Assembly (NCBI GenBank): GCA_029859085.1
Contig: JAOUDU010000111.1
Coordinates: 1-7,743 of the forward strand
Source: Gammaproteobacteria bacterium
GTDB taxonomy: Bacteria > Pseudomonadota > Gammaproteobacteria > Pseudomonadales > Halieaceae
Reading direction: 5' to 3'
Length of the DNA stretch: 7,743 nucleotides
Below, piece by piece: positions 1-7,743 of this stretch. The notes below the pieces were generated by a model. The model was not told where the DNA came from. It worked only from the letters and a program-made list of their open reading frames with translations, and searched no databases. The position numbers were made by a program, and so were the translations under genes. The stretch's first letter is position 1; each line of letters opens with the position of its first letter.

Positions 1-28
1 CCTTCGAAATCTAGCGACTTACCCCCGG

Positions 29-52
29 TGGCGCAAGGGCTGGCGCAAGGGC
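29..52. repeat. 12-bp perfect tandem duplication upstream of the ACP gene
   Basis: The unit TGGCGCAAGGGC occurs twice head to tail (29-40 and 41-52), ending 9 bp before the ACP start codon. Read in the ACP frame it would encode WRKG twice, and that frame is open from the window edge into the ACP gene but shows no start codon before position 62. The most economical reading is a short slippage duplication in the leader or in the end of an unseen upstream gene. A frame-3 stop (TAG, 12-14) could be the end of such a gene, but the other two frames remain open, so this is undecided. Confidence 0.75.
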
Positions 53-61
53 AGAGGCGAA

Positions 62-304
62 ATGACCGACTACCAAGAATACCTGGACTTCCTGTACAGC
101 GCTCTGGCGACACAAAATAAAAAAAACATTGAACTGACAGAATCAACCCATCTCGTCGCCGATATCGGCCTGAGTTCCCTTGAAGTCATGGAGTTCATAG
201 AGAAAATCGAGGATCACTTCGATATCTCGATTCCCCTCAACATCCTGCCCGACGTCAATACCATCGGTGAGCTCGCGAACAAAGTGCGGGAACTCAACCC
301 CTGA
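62..304 (+). CDS. Dedicated acyl carrier protein of the sphingolipid locus
   Basis: An 80-residue stand-alone acyl carrier protein, the usual size for the family. The phosphopantetheine attachment site is visible as IGLSSLEVMEF, with Ser39 as the expected modified serine. The usual DSL triad is SSL here, so the Asp before the serine is replaced by Ser38. An acidic helix II follows (LEVMEFIEKIEDHF), and the C-terminal helix ends the protein. The start is supported by AGAGG at 53-57, four bases upstream. A short A8 run lies at codons 19-22. Hand count gives about 48% G+C, well below the neighbouring genes. In Caulobacter ceramide synthesis a specialised ACP works with an acyl-ACP synthetase; by context this protein probably carries the acyl chain for the SPT at 426 or the N-acyltransferase at 4702. 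It is not the housekeeping fatty-acid ACP, which normally sits among fab genes. ACP identity is near certain; the partner is inference. Confidence 0.93.
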   Translation: MTDYQEYLDFLYSALATQNKKNIELTESTHLVADIGLSSLEVMEFIEKIEDHFDISIPLNILPDVNTIGELANKVRELNP

Positions 305-425
305 GCAGTGCGTAAAAATACCATCTTTACTGTGCAATCCGGCACTGCGGGAACTGCGGTTGTAGACTAGGATCTGCGGCCGTTCTTTTACCGGCTATTC
401 ATTTAAAGGATGACAGGGCTACCCC
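305..425. other. ACP-spt intergenic region, no clear signals
   Basis: This 121-bp gap is A+T-richer than its surroundings. It holds a weak inverted repeat just after the ACP stop (GTAAA 312-316 / TTTAC 326-330) with no T-tract, so it does not look like an intrinsic terminator. The hexamer CTGCGG occurs three times (345-350, 354-359, 374-379). I found no convincing sigma-70 promoter. Read-through from the ACP gene into spt is likely, but an additional promoter or an operator here cannot be excluded. Confidence 0.4.
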
Positions 426-2878
<2,453 letters not shown>

Positions 2879-2883
2879 GCGCC

Positions 2884-2888
2884 GGGAG
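2884..2888 (+). promoter_or_regulatory. Shine-Dalgarno site fixing the metallophosphoesterase start
   Basis: GGGAG six bases before the ATG at 2895, in the 16-bp gap after the murA stop. It decides between the 2895 start and an upstream in-frame ATG at 2781 inside murA. Confidence 0.75.
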
Positions 2889-2894
2889 ACACCG

Positions 2895-3815
2895 ATGCAG
2901 CACTTCGCGCAAATTTCCGATCCCCACCTGAGTTCCCTCGAGGGCGTGCGCGCCCGCGACCTCCTGAGCAAACGGGCCCTGGGCTACCTGTCCTGGCGCC
3001 AGCGGCGCCGGTTCGAGCACCGGCCAGAGGTGCTGGCCGCACTGGGACGCGACCTCGAGCAGTTTGAGCTGGACCAGGTACTGGTCACCGGCGACCTCAC
3101 CCACGTCGGCCTGCCCCAGGAATTCCGCCAGGCCCTGGCCTGGCTGCGGGAGCTGGGCACTCCCGCAGAGGTTGCTGTCATTCCCGGCAACCACGACGCC
3201 TCGGTGGCGACGCCCTGGCGGGACAGCTTCGCCCTGTGGCGGGACTATATGGCTTCAGATACCGCGAGTACTTTACCGGACAGCCTGGCGAGCCTCTACC
3301 CGAGCCTGCGGGAGCGGGGCGATATCGCATTCATCGGGCTGAGCACCGCCTGCCCCAAACCGCCTTTCATGGCCACCGGCACGGTGGGGCCGGAACAACT
3401 GGCCCGGCTGCCCGCACTGCTGGACGCGGCCCATGCCAGGGGCGCGTTCCGGGTGGTCTACATCCACCACTCACCCCTTCCCGGCAAGGACAAGTGGCGC
3501 AAACGCCTGACGGACGCGGCGCTTGTCCAGGACATCATCGCCAGCCATGGGGCCGAGCTGGTACTGAACGGCCACGGCCACCGCGGCCACTACGATGAGC
3601 TGGCCACGGTTCACGGCACCGCGCCGGTTGTAGCGGCGCCCTCCGCCTCGGCGCTGGGGCTGCACGGCGGCCAGGTGGCGAGTTATAACTGTTACGGCGT
3701 GGAGCGTTGCGACGGGGGCTGGCAGCTGGCGATCTCCGCCCGCGATTACCAGCCCGCCAGCGGGGAATTCGTTGCCGGGGAATCGAGGGGCGTTACGCTG
3801 CTGCGCGCCCTGTAG
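2895..3815 (+). CDS. Calcineurin-like metallophosphoesterase, substrate unknown
   Basis: A 306-residue cytosolic dimetal phosphoesterase with the family motifs in order: D-x-H in ISDPHLS (Asp9, His11), GD in VTGDLTH (Asp67), GNHD (98-101), a metal-binding His pair in YIHHSPLPG (191-192), and GHGHRGH (226-232). The start at 2895 is preferred because GGGAG (2884-2888) lies six bases upstream and the first motif then falls at the N-terminus. A longer in-frame ORF from 2781 would overlap murA by almost 100 bp and add 38 unrelated residues. It follows murA by 16 bp, so it is most likely in the same transcript. No signal peptide or membrane segment is seen. The arrangement resembles Icc/CpdA-type phosphohydrolases more than LpxH, but the substrate cannot be read from sequence. 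Context makes a phosphorylated lipid or head-group intermediate plausible (inference). Its TAG stop lies inside the GTAG head of the downstream REP element. Confidence 0.88.
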   Translation: MQHFAQISDPHLSSLEGVRARDLLSKRALGYLSWRQRRRFEHRPEVLAALGRDLEQFELDQVLVTGDLTHVGLPQEFRQALAWLRELGTPAEVAVIPGNHDASVATPWRDSFALWRDYMASDTASTLPDSLASLYPSLRERGDIAFIGLSTACPKPPFMATGTVGPEQLARLPALLDAAHARGAFRVVYIHHSPLPGKDKWRKRLTDAALVQDIIASHGAELVLNGHGHRGHYDELATVHGTAPVVAAPSASALGLHGGQVASYNCYGVERCDGGWQLAISARDYQPASGEFVAGESRGVTLLRAL

Positions 3816-3871
3816 GGTCGAATTTATTCGACCTGCGGTGTCGATCGGTCGAATAAATTCGACCCTACAGG
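3809..3871. repeat. REPIN-like pair: two GTAG-headed palindromes in inverted orientation
   Basis: A perfect 25-bp inverted repeat (3809-3833 and 3847-3871) with a 13-base spacer. Each arm is itself built as a REP element: the tetranucleotide GTAG (3812-3815; mirrored as CTAC at 3865-3868) next to an 18-bp palindrome, GGTCGAATTTATTCGACC (3816-3833) or its complement (3847-3864). GTAG-headed palindromes in inverted pairs are the known form of REP/REPIN elements mobilised in trans by RAYT (TnpA_REP, Y1 HUH) transposases. It lies between two convergent genes, where such elements typically sit. As RNA, either strand could fold into one 25-bp stem or two small hairpins, which could protect 3' ends or slow polymerase. 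There is no T-tract, so classical intrinsic termination is not supported. Confidence 0.85.
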
Positions 3872-3879
3872 CAAGGCGG

Positions 3880-4698
3880 TTACGCGTTTTCCGCGGCGGC
3901 CTTGGCCAGCGAACCCTTGACCAGCACCAGGTCGGCGACCGAGTCCACATCGATGGCGGCATTGGCATAGGGGAGGATCACCGCCCGCATGCGCAGGCCC
4001 AGGCGCTTGCTCAGCTTGGCCAGGGCCTCCTCCAGCGACAGCAGGCCCAGGCGGTAGCGGATGACCGCCCACCAGCCCAGCAGGCCGATCACCACCAGCG
4101 GCTTTTTCCGCTCCTGCTCGATGCGACGCCAGAAGCGGGCCGCGCGGCGCCCCTCAGGGGTAAGGAACGCAAACAGGTTGCAGCCGCAGAAATCCCCGTC
4201 ACTGAAATGCAGCACAGTCTTCCTGATGCCGGGATAGGCTTCCAGTACCAGCGCGTGCGGGGCCAGGCCCACCGCCACATCGACATCGTCCGCGAGGCTC
4301 TGGCGGCCGAATGCGTCGACAATCTCCGGGGTCAGCAGGGGGTGATCCGCCGTGGTCAGTAGCACCGCCTCTTCCGGCCCGAGCGCCTGCATGGCCTGGT
4401 AGGCGCTGGTGCTGGGGCTGACTCCCGGCTCAGTCCAGATCACCTCGCCGGAGGCAACCCACTGGGACAGCTGCTCATCCTTGGCTATTTCACTGGCCTC
4501 GGGTCCTGACAGGGCGATCTTGTTCACCACCCTGGACGCCCGCAGCGCGTTCAATACCCGGCGCACCATCGGCATGCCGTCGAGGTCAATCATCGCCTTG
4601 CTGCCGACCTTGGTGTGATTGATCAGTGAATCGGCCTTGGTCCTGTCGCCCGCGAGAACGATAGCCGTGAGCTGGTGTTGTTCCGGATTCAGTTGCAT
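3880..4698 (-). CDS. MobA-like nucleotidyltransferase family protein
   Basis: A 272-residue GT-A-fold NTP transferase. The N-terminal signature reads TAIVLAGDRTKADSL...KAMIDLDGMPMVRRVL. It keeps LAG and the conserved Lys34, but the usual LAGGxSxRMG loop is replaced by LAGDR plus an insertion. Asp118 in TTADHPLLTPE and Asp250/Asp252 in AIDVDSVADL are the expected metal-binding positions. A hydrophobic stretch at about residues 200-220 (PLVVIGLLGWWAVIRYRL) could dock onto the membrane. Members of the fold couple an NTP to a phosphorylated alcohol or sugar, or to a pterin cofactor; the substrate is not readable here. It begins 3 bp after the N-acyltransferase stop with no obvious Shine-Dalgarno of its own, implying coupled translation. 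That pairing suggests a lipid head-group activation role (inference). True molybdenum cofactor MobA is unlikely given the altered loop and context. Confidence 0.8.
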   Translation of the reverse strand: MQLNPEQHQLTAIVLAGDRTKADSLINHTKVGSKAMIDLDGMPMVRRVLNALRASRVVNKIALSGPEASEIAKDEQLSQWVASGEVIWTEPGVSPSTSAYQAMQALGPEEAVLLTTADHPLLTPEIVDAFGRQSLADDVDVAVGLAPHALVLEAYPGIRKTVLHFSDGDFCGCNLFAFLTPEGRRAARFWRRIEQERKKPLVVIGLLGWWAVIRYRLGLLSLEEALAKLSKRLGLRMRAVILPYANAAIDVDSVADLVLVKGSLAKAAAENA

Positions 4699-4701
4699 GG
4701 A

Positions 4702-5844
4702 TTACAGGTCTTTTTCATATACGCGGTAGCGCTTATACGCCTGCCCGCCGATGGTTTCAATGATATTGCGCATGCCGTCGTTATCTTCCAGGATCCAGCC
4801 CATCTCGACATTCTTCACACCCCGTGCGTGCAGCGCCTTGCGCACCGCGTCAATGACCATGAACGCGAGCGTGGGTCCCAGGCGCGAGTGCTGGAAGCTC
4901 TGGCGCACCCCCATCAGCGGTATGCGGGCCGTCTGGGGATGACTCACCTTGAGGCGCCACAGCAGCTTGGCCCAGCCAAAGGGCAACAGCTTGCCCTTCA
5001 GGTCGCGGATGGCCTCGTTGAGGTTGGGCAGGGCCACGATGAAGGCAACGGGTTCGCCGTCGTACTCGGCGATCTGGATATAATCGTCCGGCATCAGCTT
5101 GGCCAGGGTCAGCACCGTCTCCTCCCACTCTGCCGCCACCAGTGGCACGAACCCCCAGTTATGTTCCCAGGCGTCGTTGAAGACATCCAGCATGATGGCG
5201 GCGTCCTCTTTCAGGTGCTTGCGGCGCGCAGGGCGGACCTTCACCCGGTCCGATACCCGCTGCGCCAGCTTGGTCATCACCCGCGGCGGCTCGAAATCCG
5301 GCCGGATATGGTAGGCCAGCAGGTCCTTGACCCCGCGGTAGCCCTGCGCCTCGATAGCGGCGCCGTAGTAGGGCCGGGCATGGCCCATAAGCACGAAGGG
5401 CGGGGTACTGAAGCCATCGACCAGCAGGCCGACCTCCTCGTTGATATGCAGGTTGAAGGGACCGCGCACCTTTTGCATGCCCTCGCTGCGCAACCAGCCG
5501 GCGGCGGCCTCAAGCAGGGCTGAAAACACCGCCGGATCCTCTTCCGCTTCGAGCATGCCGAAATAACCCGCCCCGTCCGCATGCTGCCGCAGGTGCATTT
5601 CGTCGACCTGGGCGGTGATACGGCCCACCGGCACACCATTGCGCAACGCGAGCCAGGCCCGCCAGCGGGCGTGGTCGAAAAAGTGGTTGGCGGGTGAAAA
5701 ACGCTGGCGCTGCTCGAAATTCAGCGGGGCGACCCAGGCGGGGTCGCCGGCATACAGGCGGTGCGGCAGGGCCAGGAACTGGCTCCACTGGGCGCGCTCC
5801 GTCACCACCTCGAGCGTAACGGCTGGATCCCCGGTTGCGGGCAT
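4702..5844 (-). CDS. bcerS: GNAT-like N-acyltransferase, probable bacterial ceramide synthase
   Basis: A 380-residue cytosolic protein with GNAT-like features. Recognisable blocks are LPHRLYAGDPAWVAPL (26-41), GRITAQVDEMH (74-84), the hallmark VRGPFNLHINEEVGLLVDGF (126-145) followed by HARPYY, and a C-terminal EMGWILEDNDGM...IGGQAYKRYRVYEK (347-378). This matches a widespread family often annotated only as N-acetyltransferase, to which I believe the Caulobacter ceramide synthase bCerS belongs; bCerS N-acylates the long-chain base. The start at 5844 is chosen because AGGAG (5850-5854) lies five bases upstream and a strong promoter ends just beyond. A longer in-frame ORF from 6042 would run through that promoter and add 66 residues of low-complexity character. 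The nucleotidyltransferase follows 3 bp downstream, and the acyl-AMP ligase is divergent. Family membership is solid; the ceramide synthase function is inferred partly from spt and the ACP nearby. Confidence 0.7.
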   Translation of the reverse strand: MPATGDPAVTLEVVTERAQWSQFLALPHRLYAGDPAWVAPLNFEQRQRFSPANHFFDHARWRAWLALRNGVPVGRITAQVDEMHLRQHADGAGYFGMLEAEEDPAVFSALLEAAAGWLRSEGMQKVRGPFNLHINEEVGLLVDGFSTPPFVLMGHARPYYGAAIEAQGYRGVKDLLAYHIRPDFEPPRVMTKLAQRVSDRVKVRPARRKHLKEDAAIMLDVFNDAWEHNWGFVPLVAAEWEETVLTLAKLMPDDYIQIAEYDGEPVAFIVALPNLNEAIRDLKGKLLPFGWAKLLWRLKVSHPQTARIPLMGVRQSFQHSRLGPTLAFMVIDAVRKALHARGVKNVEMGWILEDNDGMRNIIETIGGQAYKRYRVYEKDL

Positions 5845-5849
5845 ATCGT

Positions 5850-5854
5850 CTCCT
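5850..5854 (-). promoter_or_regulatory. Shine-Dalgarno site fixing the N-acyltransferase start
   Basis: On the minus strand AGGAG is followed by five bases and the ATG at 5844. It supports the 380-residue protein rather than the 446-residue open frame from 6042. Confidence 0.85.
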
Positions 5855-5883
5855 GGCAGGCACCCTCGCAGGGCGGTGCGAGG

Positions 5884-5912
5884 AGTATACAGCCGAAATC
5901 TCGCTTTGCGAA
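5884..5912 (-). promoter_or_regulatory. Sigma-70-like promoter for bcerS and the nucleotidyltransferase
   Basis: On the minus strand, TTCGCA (5912-5907, four of six matches to TTGACA) and TATACT (5889-5884, five of six matches to TATAAT) are separated by the ideal 17 bp. Transcription would start near 5877, giving a leader of about 33 nt that carries the AGGAG site. A 7-bp imperfect inverted repeat (5900-5906 / 5916-5922, one G-T pair) straddles the -35 box and could be a regulator site, but no regulator can be named. Confidence 0.7.
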
Positions 5913-6170
5913 ACGAAGCGGGAAAAATCCCAGAAATTACATGGACTTGCGGCTCCGGAAGCGGCGCGCGCAGGCACTGGCAAGGGGCCCGGGCATGCAC
6001 TAATACGCAGGCTTCATTGGTATTATTACCCATGAGCCACAAGCGCGAAAATGCTAAAGTTGCGCCGTGTCTGGTAGCCAGTCCAGGTTACCGACCAGTA
6101 GGGGCGCGAGGTGATGGAAAGTACGCAACGCCGGCCCGCAATACCCACAGGTTTTTGGATCTGAGCTTCA

Positions 6171-6191
6171 ATCCTCGGCCATTCGGAGGAT
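6171..6191 (+). promoter_or_regulatory. Possible hairpin masking an upstream GGAGG
   Basis: ATCCTC and GAGGAT form a 6-bp stem with a nine-base loop. The right arm contains most of GGAGG (6185-6189), which would otherwise serve a GTG at 6199. The stem is short and could be chance. Confidence 0.25.
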
Positions 6192-6239
6192 GGAGTACGT
6201 GAACTATTTGGACTCGCAGCGTCGGACAGGCTGCCAATA

Positions 6240-6245
6240 TGAGGA
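6240..6245 (+). promoter_or_regulatory. Shine-Dalgarno supporting a TTG start for the acyl-AMP ligase
   Basis: TGAGGA lies seven bases before TTG at 6253 (eight if counted from the GAGG core). This start gives a protein beginning SSPELNPTP just ahead of the conserved N-terminal domain. Competing in-frame starts are ATG 6190, which directly abuts GGAGG with no spacing, and GTG 6199. Confidence 0.55.
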
Positions 6246-6252
6246 ATCACCT

Positions 6253-7743
6253 TTGTCATCTCCTGAACTCAATCCCACGCCGACAAACCATTCCCTGAGC
6301 TTTCGCGCCGCCGACTTCGCCACCCTGACCGACGCGCTTGATTATGCTGCCCAGGGCGAGACCGGCGCCAATTTCTACACCGGCCGCGGCGCGATTTACG
6401 CCGCCGTGCCCTACCGCGAACTGCGCCTGCAGGCCATCGAGCTGGCGCGCAAACTGCTGGGCCTGGGCCTGGAGCCCGGCAGCCGCGTGGCCCTGGTCGC
6501 CGAAACCAACCCCGAGTTCCTCAGCTTTTTTTACGCCTGCCAGTACGCCGGCCTGATTCCCGTGGCGCTGCCGGCTTCCGTCAAGGTCGGAGCCCACCTG
6601 GCCTACGTCGCCCAGCTGCAGCGCCTGCTGGAAGCCAGTGATGCCGCCATCGCCGTGGCCTCAGAGGGCTATCTGTCATTCCTGCTCGAAGCGAGCGAGG
6701 GCCTGGCCCTGCGCATGGTGAACACCCCCGCCGCCTTCCACGACCTGCCCCTGGGCGAGCAGCCGCTGCCGCAGGTCAATCCCACTGATATTTCCTACAT
6801 CCAGTACACGTCCGGCAGCACGCGCTTTCCCCGCGGCGTGGTGATCAAGCACCACACCGCGATGGCGAACCTGCGCGGCATCATCGGCCACGGCCTGATG
6901 ATGAACAACGATGACCGCATGATGTCCTGGCTGCCCTTCTACCACGACATGGGCCTGGTAGGCTTTATGCTGGTACCGATGGCAGCACAGGTTTCCATCG
7001 ACTACCTGGATACCCGCGAGTTCGCGATGCGCCCGCGCCAGTGGCTGGACCTGATGACCCAGTCCCGCGCGACCATTTCCTTTGCGCCCTCTTTCGGCTA
7101 TGACCTCTGCGCCCGCCGCGTGCGCCCCGGCGACCTCGCCAATTACGACCTGAGCAACTGGCGGGTAGCCGGGATCGGCGCGGAGATGATTCGCCCCGAC
7201 ACGCTGGAGTACTTCGCCGAGCTGCTGCAGCCCTGCGGCTTCGACCGCCGCGCCTTCCTGGCCTGCTACGGCATGGCCGAGTGCACCCTGGGCGTCAGCT
7301 TTTCACCGCTGGCGACCGGTTTCACCACCCACCACATCGACAGCGACCACCTGGCAGATCACCACCGCGCCGTGCTGCTGGAGGAAAGTGATAATCCCGG
7401 GCGCGGACGCCACTTCGTCAACTGCGGCGTGCCCCTGCCGGATTTCGAGGTGGAGATTCGCGATGGCGGCGAGACCGTGCTGGAAGACTGGCACAGCGGC
7501 GTGATCTACCTGCGCGGCCCCAGCGTCATGTCCGGCTACTTCAACCTGCCGGAAGAGACCAGCCATGCCCTCGACGCGGACGGCTGGCTCAACACCGGTG
7601 ATATCGGCTACCTGGTCGATGGCGTGCTCACCATCACCGGGCGCAAGAAAGACCTGATCATCATCCACGGTCGCAATATCTGGCCGCAGGACCTCGAGCA
7701 CATCGCCGAGGCCGAGCCCGAAGTGCGCGCGGGTGACGCGGTG
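6253..7743 (+). CDS. Fatty acyl-AMP ligase / acyl-ACP synthetase, 3' end outside window
   Basis: An ANL-superfamily adenylate-forming enzyme, open for 497 codons and cut by the window end; the family is usually about 570-600 residues, so part of the C-terminal subdomain is missing. Motifs, numbered from TTG 6253: P-loop YTSGSTRFPRGV (185), WLPFYHDMGLVG (226) typical of fatty acyl-AMP ligases, GIGAE (about 307), YGMAE (339), TGDIGY (448), and GRKKDLIIIHGRNIWPQD (463), whose GRN-x-(Y/W)PQD form is also typical of this branch rather than of acyl-CoA synthetases. It should activate a free fatty acid as acyl-AMP and pass it to a phosphopantetheine thiol. The obvious acceptor is the ACP at 62-304, feeding SPT or the N-acyltransferase, as proposed for the acyl-ACP synthetase of Caulobacter ceramide synthesis. 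The start is uncertain between TTG 6253, GTG 6199 and ATG 6190. It is divergent from bcerS. Confidence 0.88.
   Translation, partial: MSSPELNPTPTNHSLSFRAADFATLTDALDYAAQGETGANFYTGRGAIYAAVPYRELRLQAIELARKLLGLGLEPGSRVALVAETNPEFLSFFYACQYAGLIPVALPASVKVGAHLAYVAQLQRLLEASDAAIAVASEGYLSFLLEASEGLALRMVNTPAAFHDLPLGEQPLPQVNPTDISYIQYTSGSTRFPRGVVIKHHTAMANLRGIIGHGLMMNNDDRMMSWLPFYHDMGLVGFMLVPMAAQVSIDYLDTREFAMRPRQWLDLMTQSRATISFAPSFGYDLCARRVRPGDLANYDLSNWRVAGIGAEMIRPDTLEYFAELLQPCGFDRRAFLACYGMAECTLGVSFSPLATGFTTHHIDSDHLADHHRAVLLEESDNPGRGRHFVNCGVPLPDFEVEIRDGGETVLEDWHSGVIYLRGPSVMSGYFNLPEETSHALDADGWLNTGDIGYLVDGVLTITGRKKDLIIIHGRNIWPQDLEHIAEAEPEVRAGDAV

Larger units (their letters stand above)
5845..6252. other. Divergent intergenic region between bcerS and the acyl-AMP ligase
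   Basis: About 400 bp without a supported gene. The left end holds the bcerS Shine-Dalgarno and promoter. The middle is less G+C-rich around 6001-6060 (TAATAC, TATTAT at 6021-6026, TAAAGT at 6055-6060), but none of these has a good -35 at proper spacing, so the rightward promoter is not located. The palindrome CTGG-TAG-CCAG is at 6071-6081. An inverted repeat ATCCTC (6171-6176) / GAGGAT (6186-6191) would cover a GGAGG motif. I see no tRNA, known riboswitch or terminator. Depending on which start is used, the last 54-63 bp could be coding for the ligase. Confidence 0.5.

Noticed and set aside
119..127. A8 run giving an in-frame A AAA AAC slippery heptamer in the ACP gene
   Set aside because: A -1 shift meets a stop within two codons and yields only a fragment; no stimulatory structure is apparent. 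It is probably just a Lys-Lys-Asn stretch.
312..330. Possible terminator after the ACP gene
   Set aside because: The stem is only five A/T-rich base pairs and has no following T-tract.
3809..3871. Inverted repeat as a classical intrinsic terminator or CRISPR remnant
   Set aside because: There is no T-tract, no repeated direct units with spacers, and the GTAG-palindrome architecture fits a REPIN better.
4675..5523. 282-codon plus-strand open frame across bcerS
   Set aside because: His/Gln/Arg/Leu-rich shadow of the minus-strand gene, with no recognisable domain.
5845..6042. 66-residue N-terminal extension of the N-acyltransferase
   Set aside because: It overlaps a good promoter and Shine-Dalgarno, and the sequence does not resemble the family N-terminus.
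6026..6259. 77-codon minus-strand open frame in the divergent region
   Set aside because: It has no recognisable motif and overlaps the acyl-AMP ligase leader and start on the opposite strand.

Overview
The window is about 60-65% G+C (estimated by eye), densely coding, and looks like the chromosome of a Gram-negative proteobacterium. A gammaproteobacterium is my best guess. The reasons are a complete MurA with every catalytic position conserved, strong Shine-Dalgarno sites, a sigma-70-like promoter, and a GTAG-headed REP pair of the kind described in gammaproteobacteria. I cannot name the species.

Layout. Three blocks are visible. (1) A rightward block: a small acyl carrier protein (62-304), a serine palmitoyltransferase-type alpha-oxoamine synthase (426-1628), a full-length MurA whose ATG overlaps the preceding stop codon by one base (1628-2878), and a calcineurin-like metallophosphoesterase (2895-3815). 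(2) A convergent leftward block: a GNAT-like N-acyltransferase matching the bacterial ceramide synthase type (5844-4702), followed 3 bp downstream by a MobA-like nucleotidyltransferase (4698-3880). The two blocks meet at a perfect 25-bp inverted repeat (3809-3871) made of two GTAG-headed palindromes. (3) A divergent rightward gene, a fatty acyl-AMP ligase/acyl-ACP synthetase (from 6253), cut off by the window end. It is separated from the N-acyltransferase by about 400 bp of non-coding DNA carrying a convincing leftward promoter.

How the genes could work together. The set is most simply read as a bacterial sphingolipid (ceramide) locus like the one characterised in Caulobacter. SPT condenses serine with an acyl thioester to 3-ketosphinganine. 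The acyl-AMP ligase would load a fatty acid onto the dedicated ACP. The GNAT-like enzyme would N-acylate the long-chain base. The known NAD-dependent ceramide reductase (CerR) is not in the window and is predicted just outside it. The MurA, metallophosphoesterase and nucleotidyltransferase are not part of the established core ceramide pathway. They are the most interesting passengers, either head-group or envelope-balance functions tied to sphingolipid synthesis, or accidental neighbours.

Limits. Assignments rest on motifs recognised by eye; no searches were run. The bCerS call and the roles of the three passenger enzymes are inference from family resemblance plus context.
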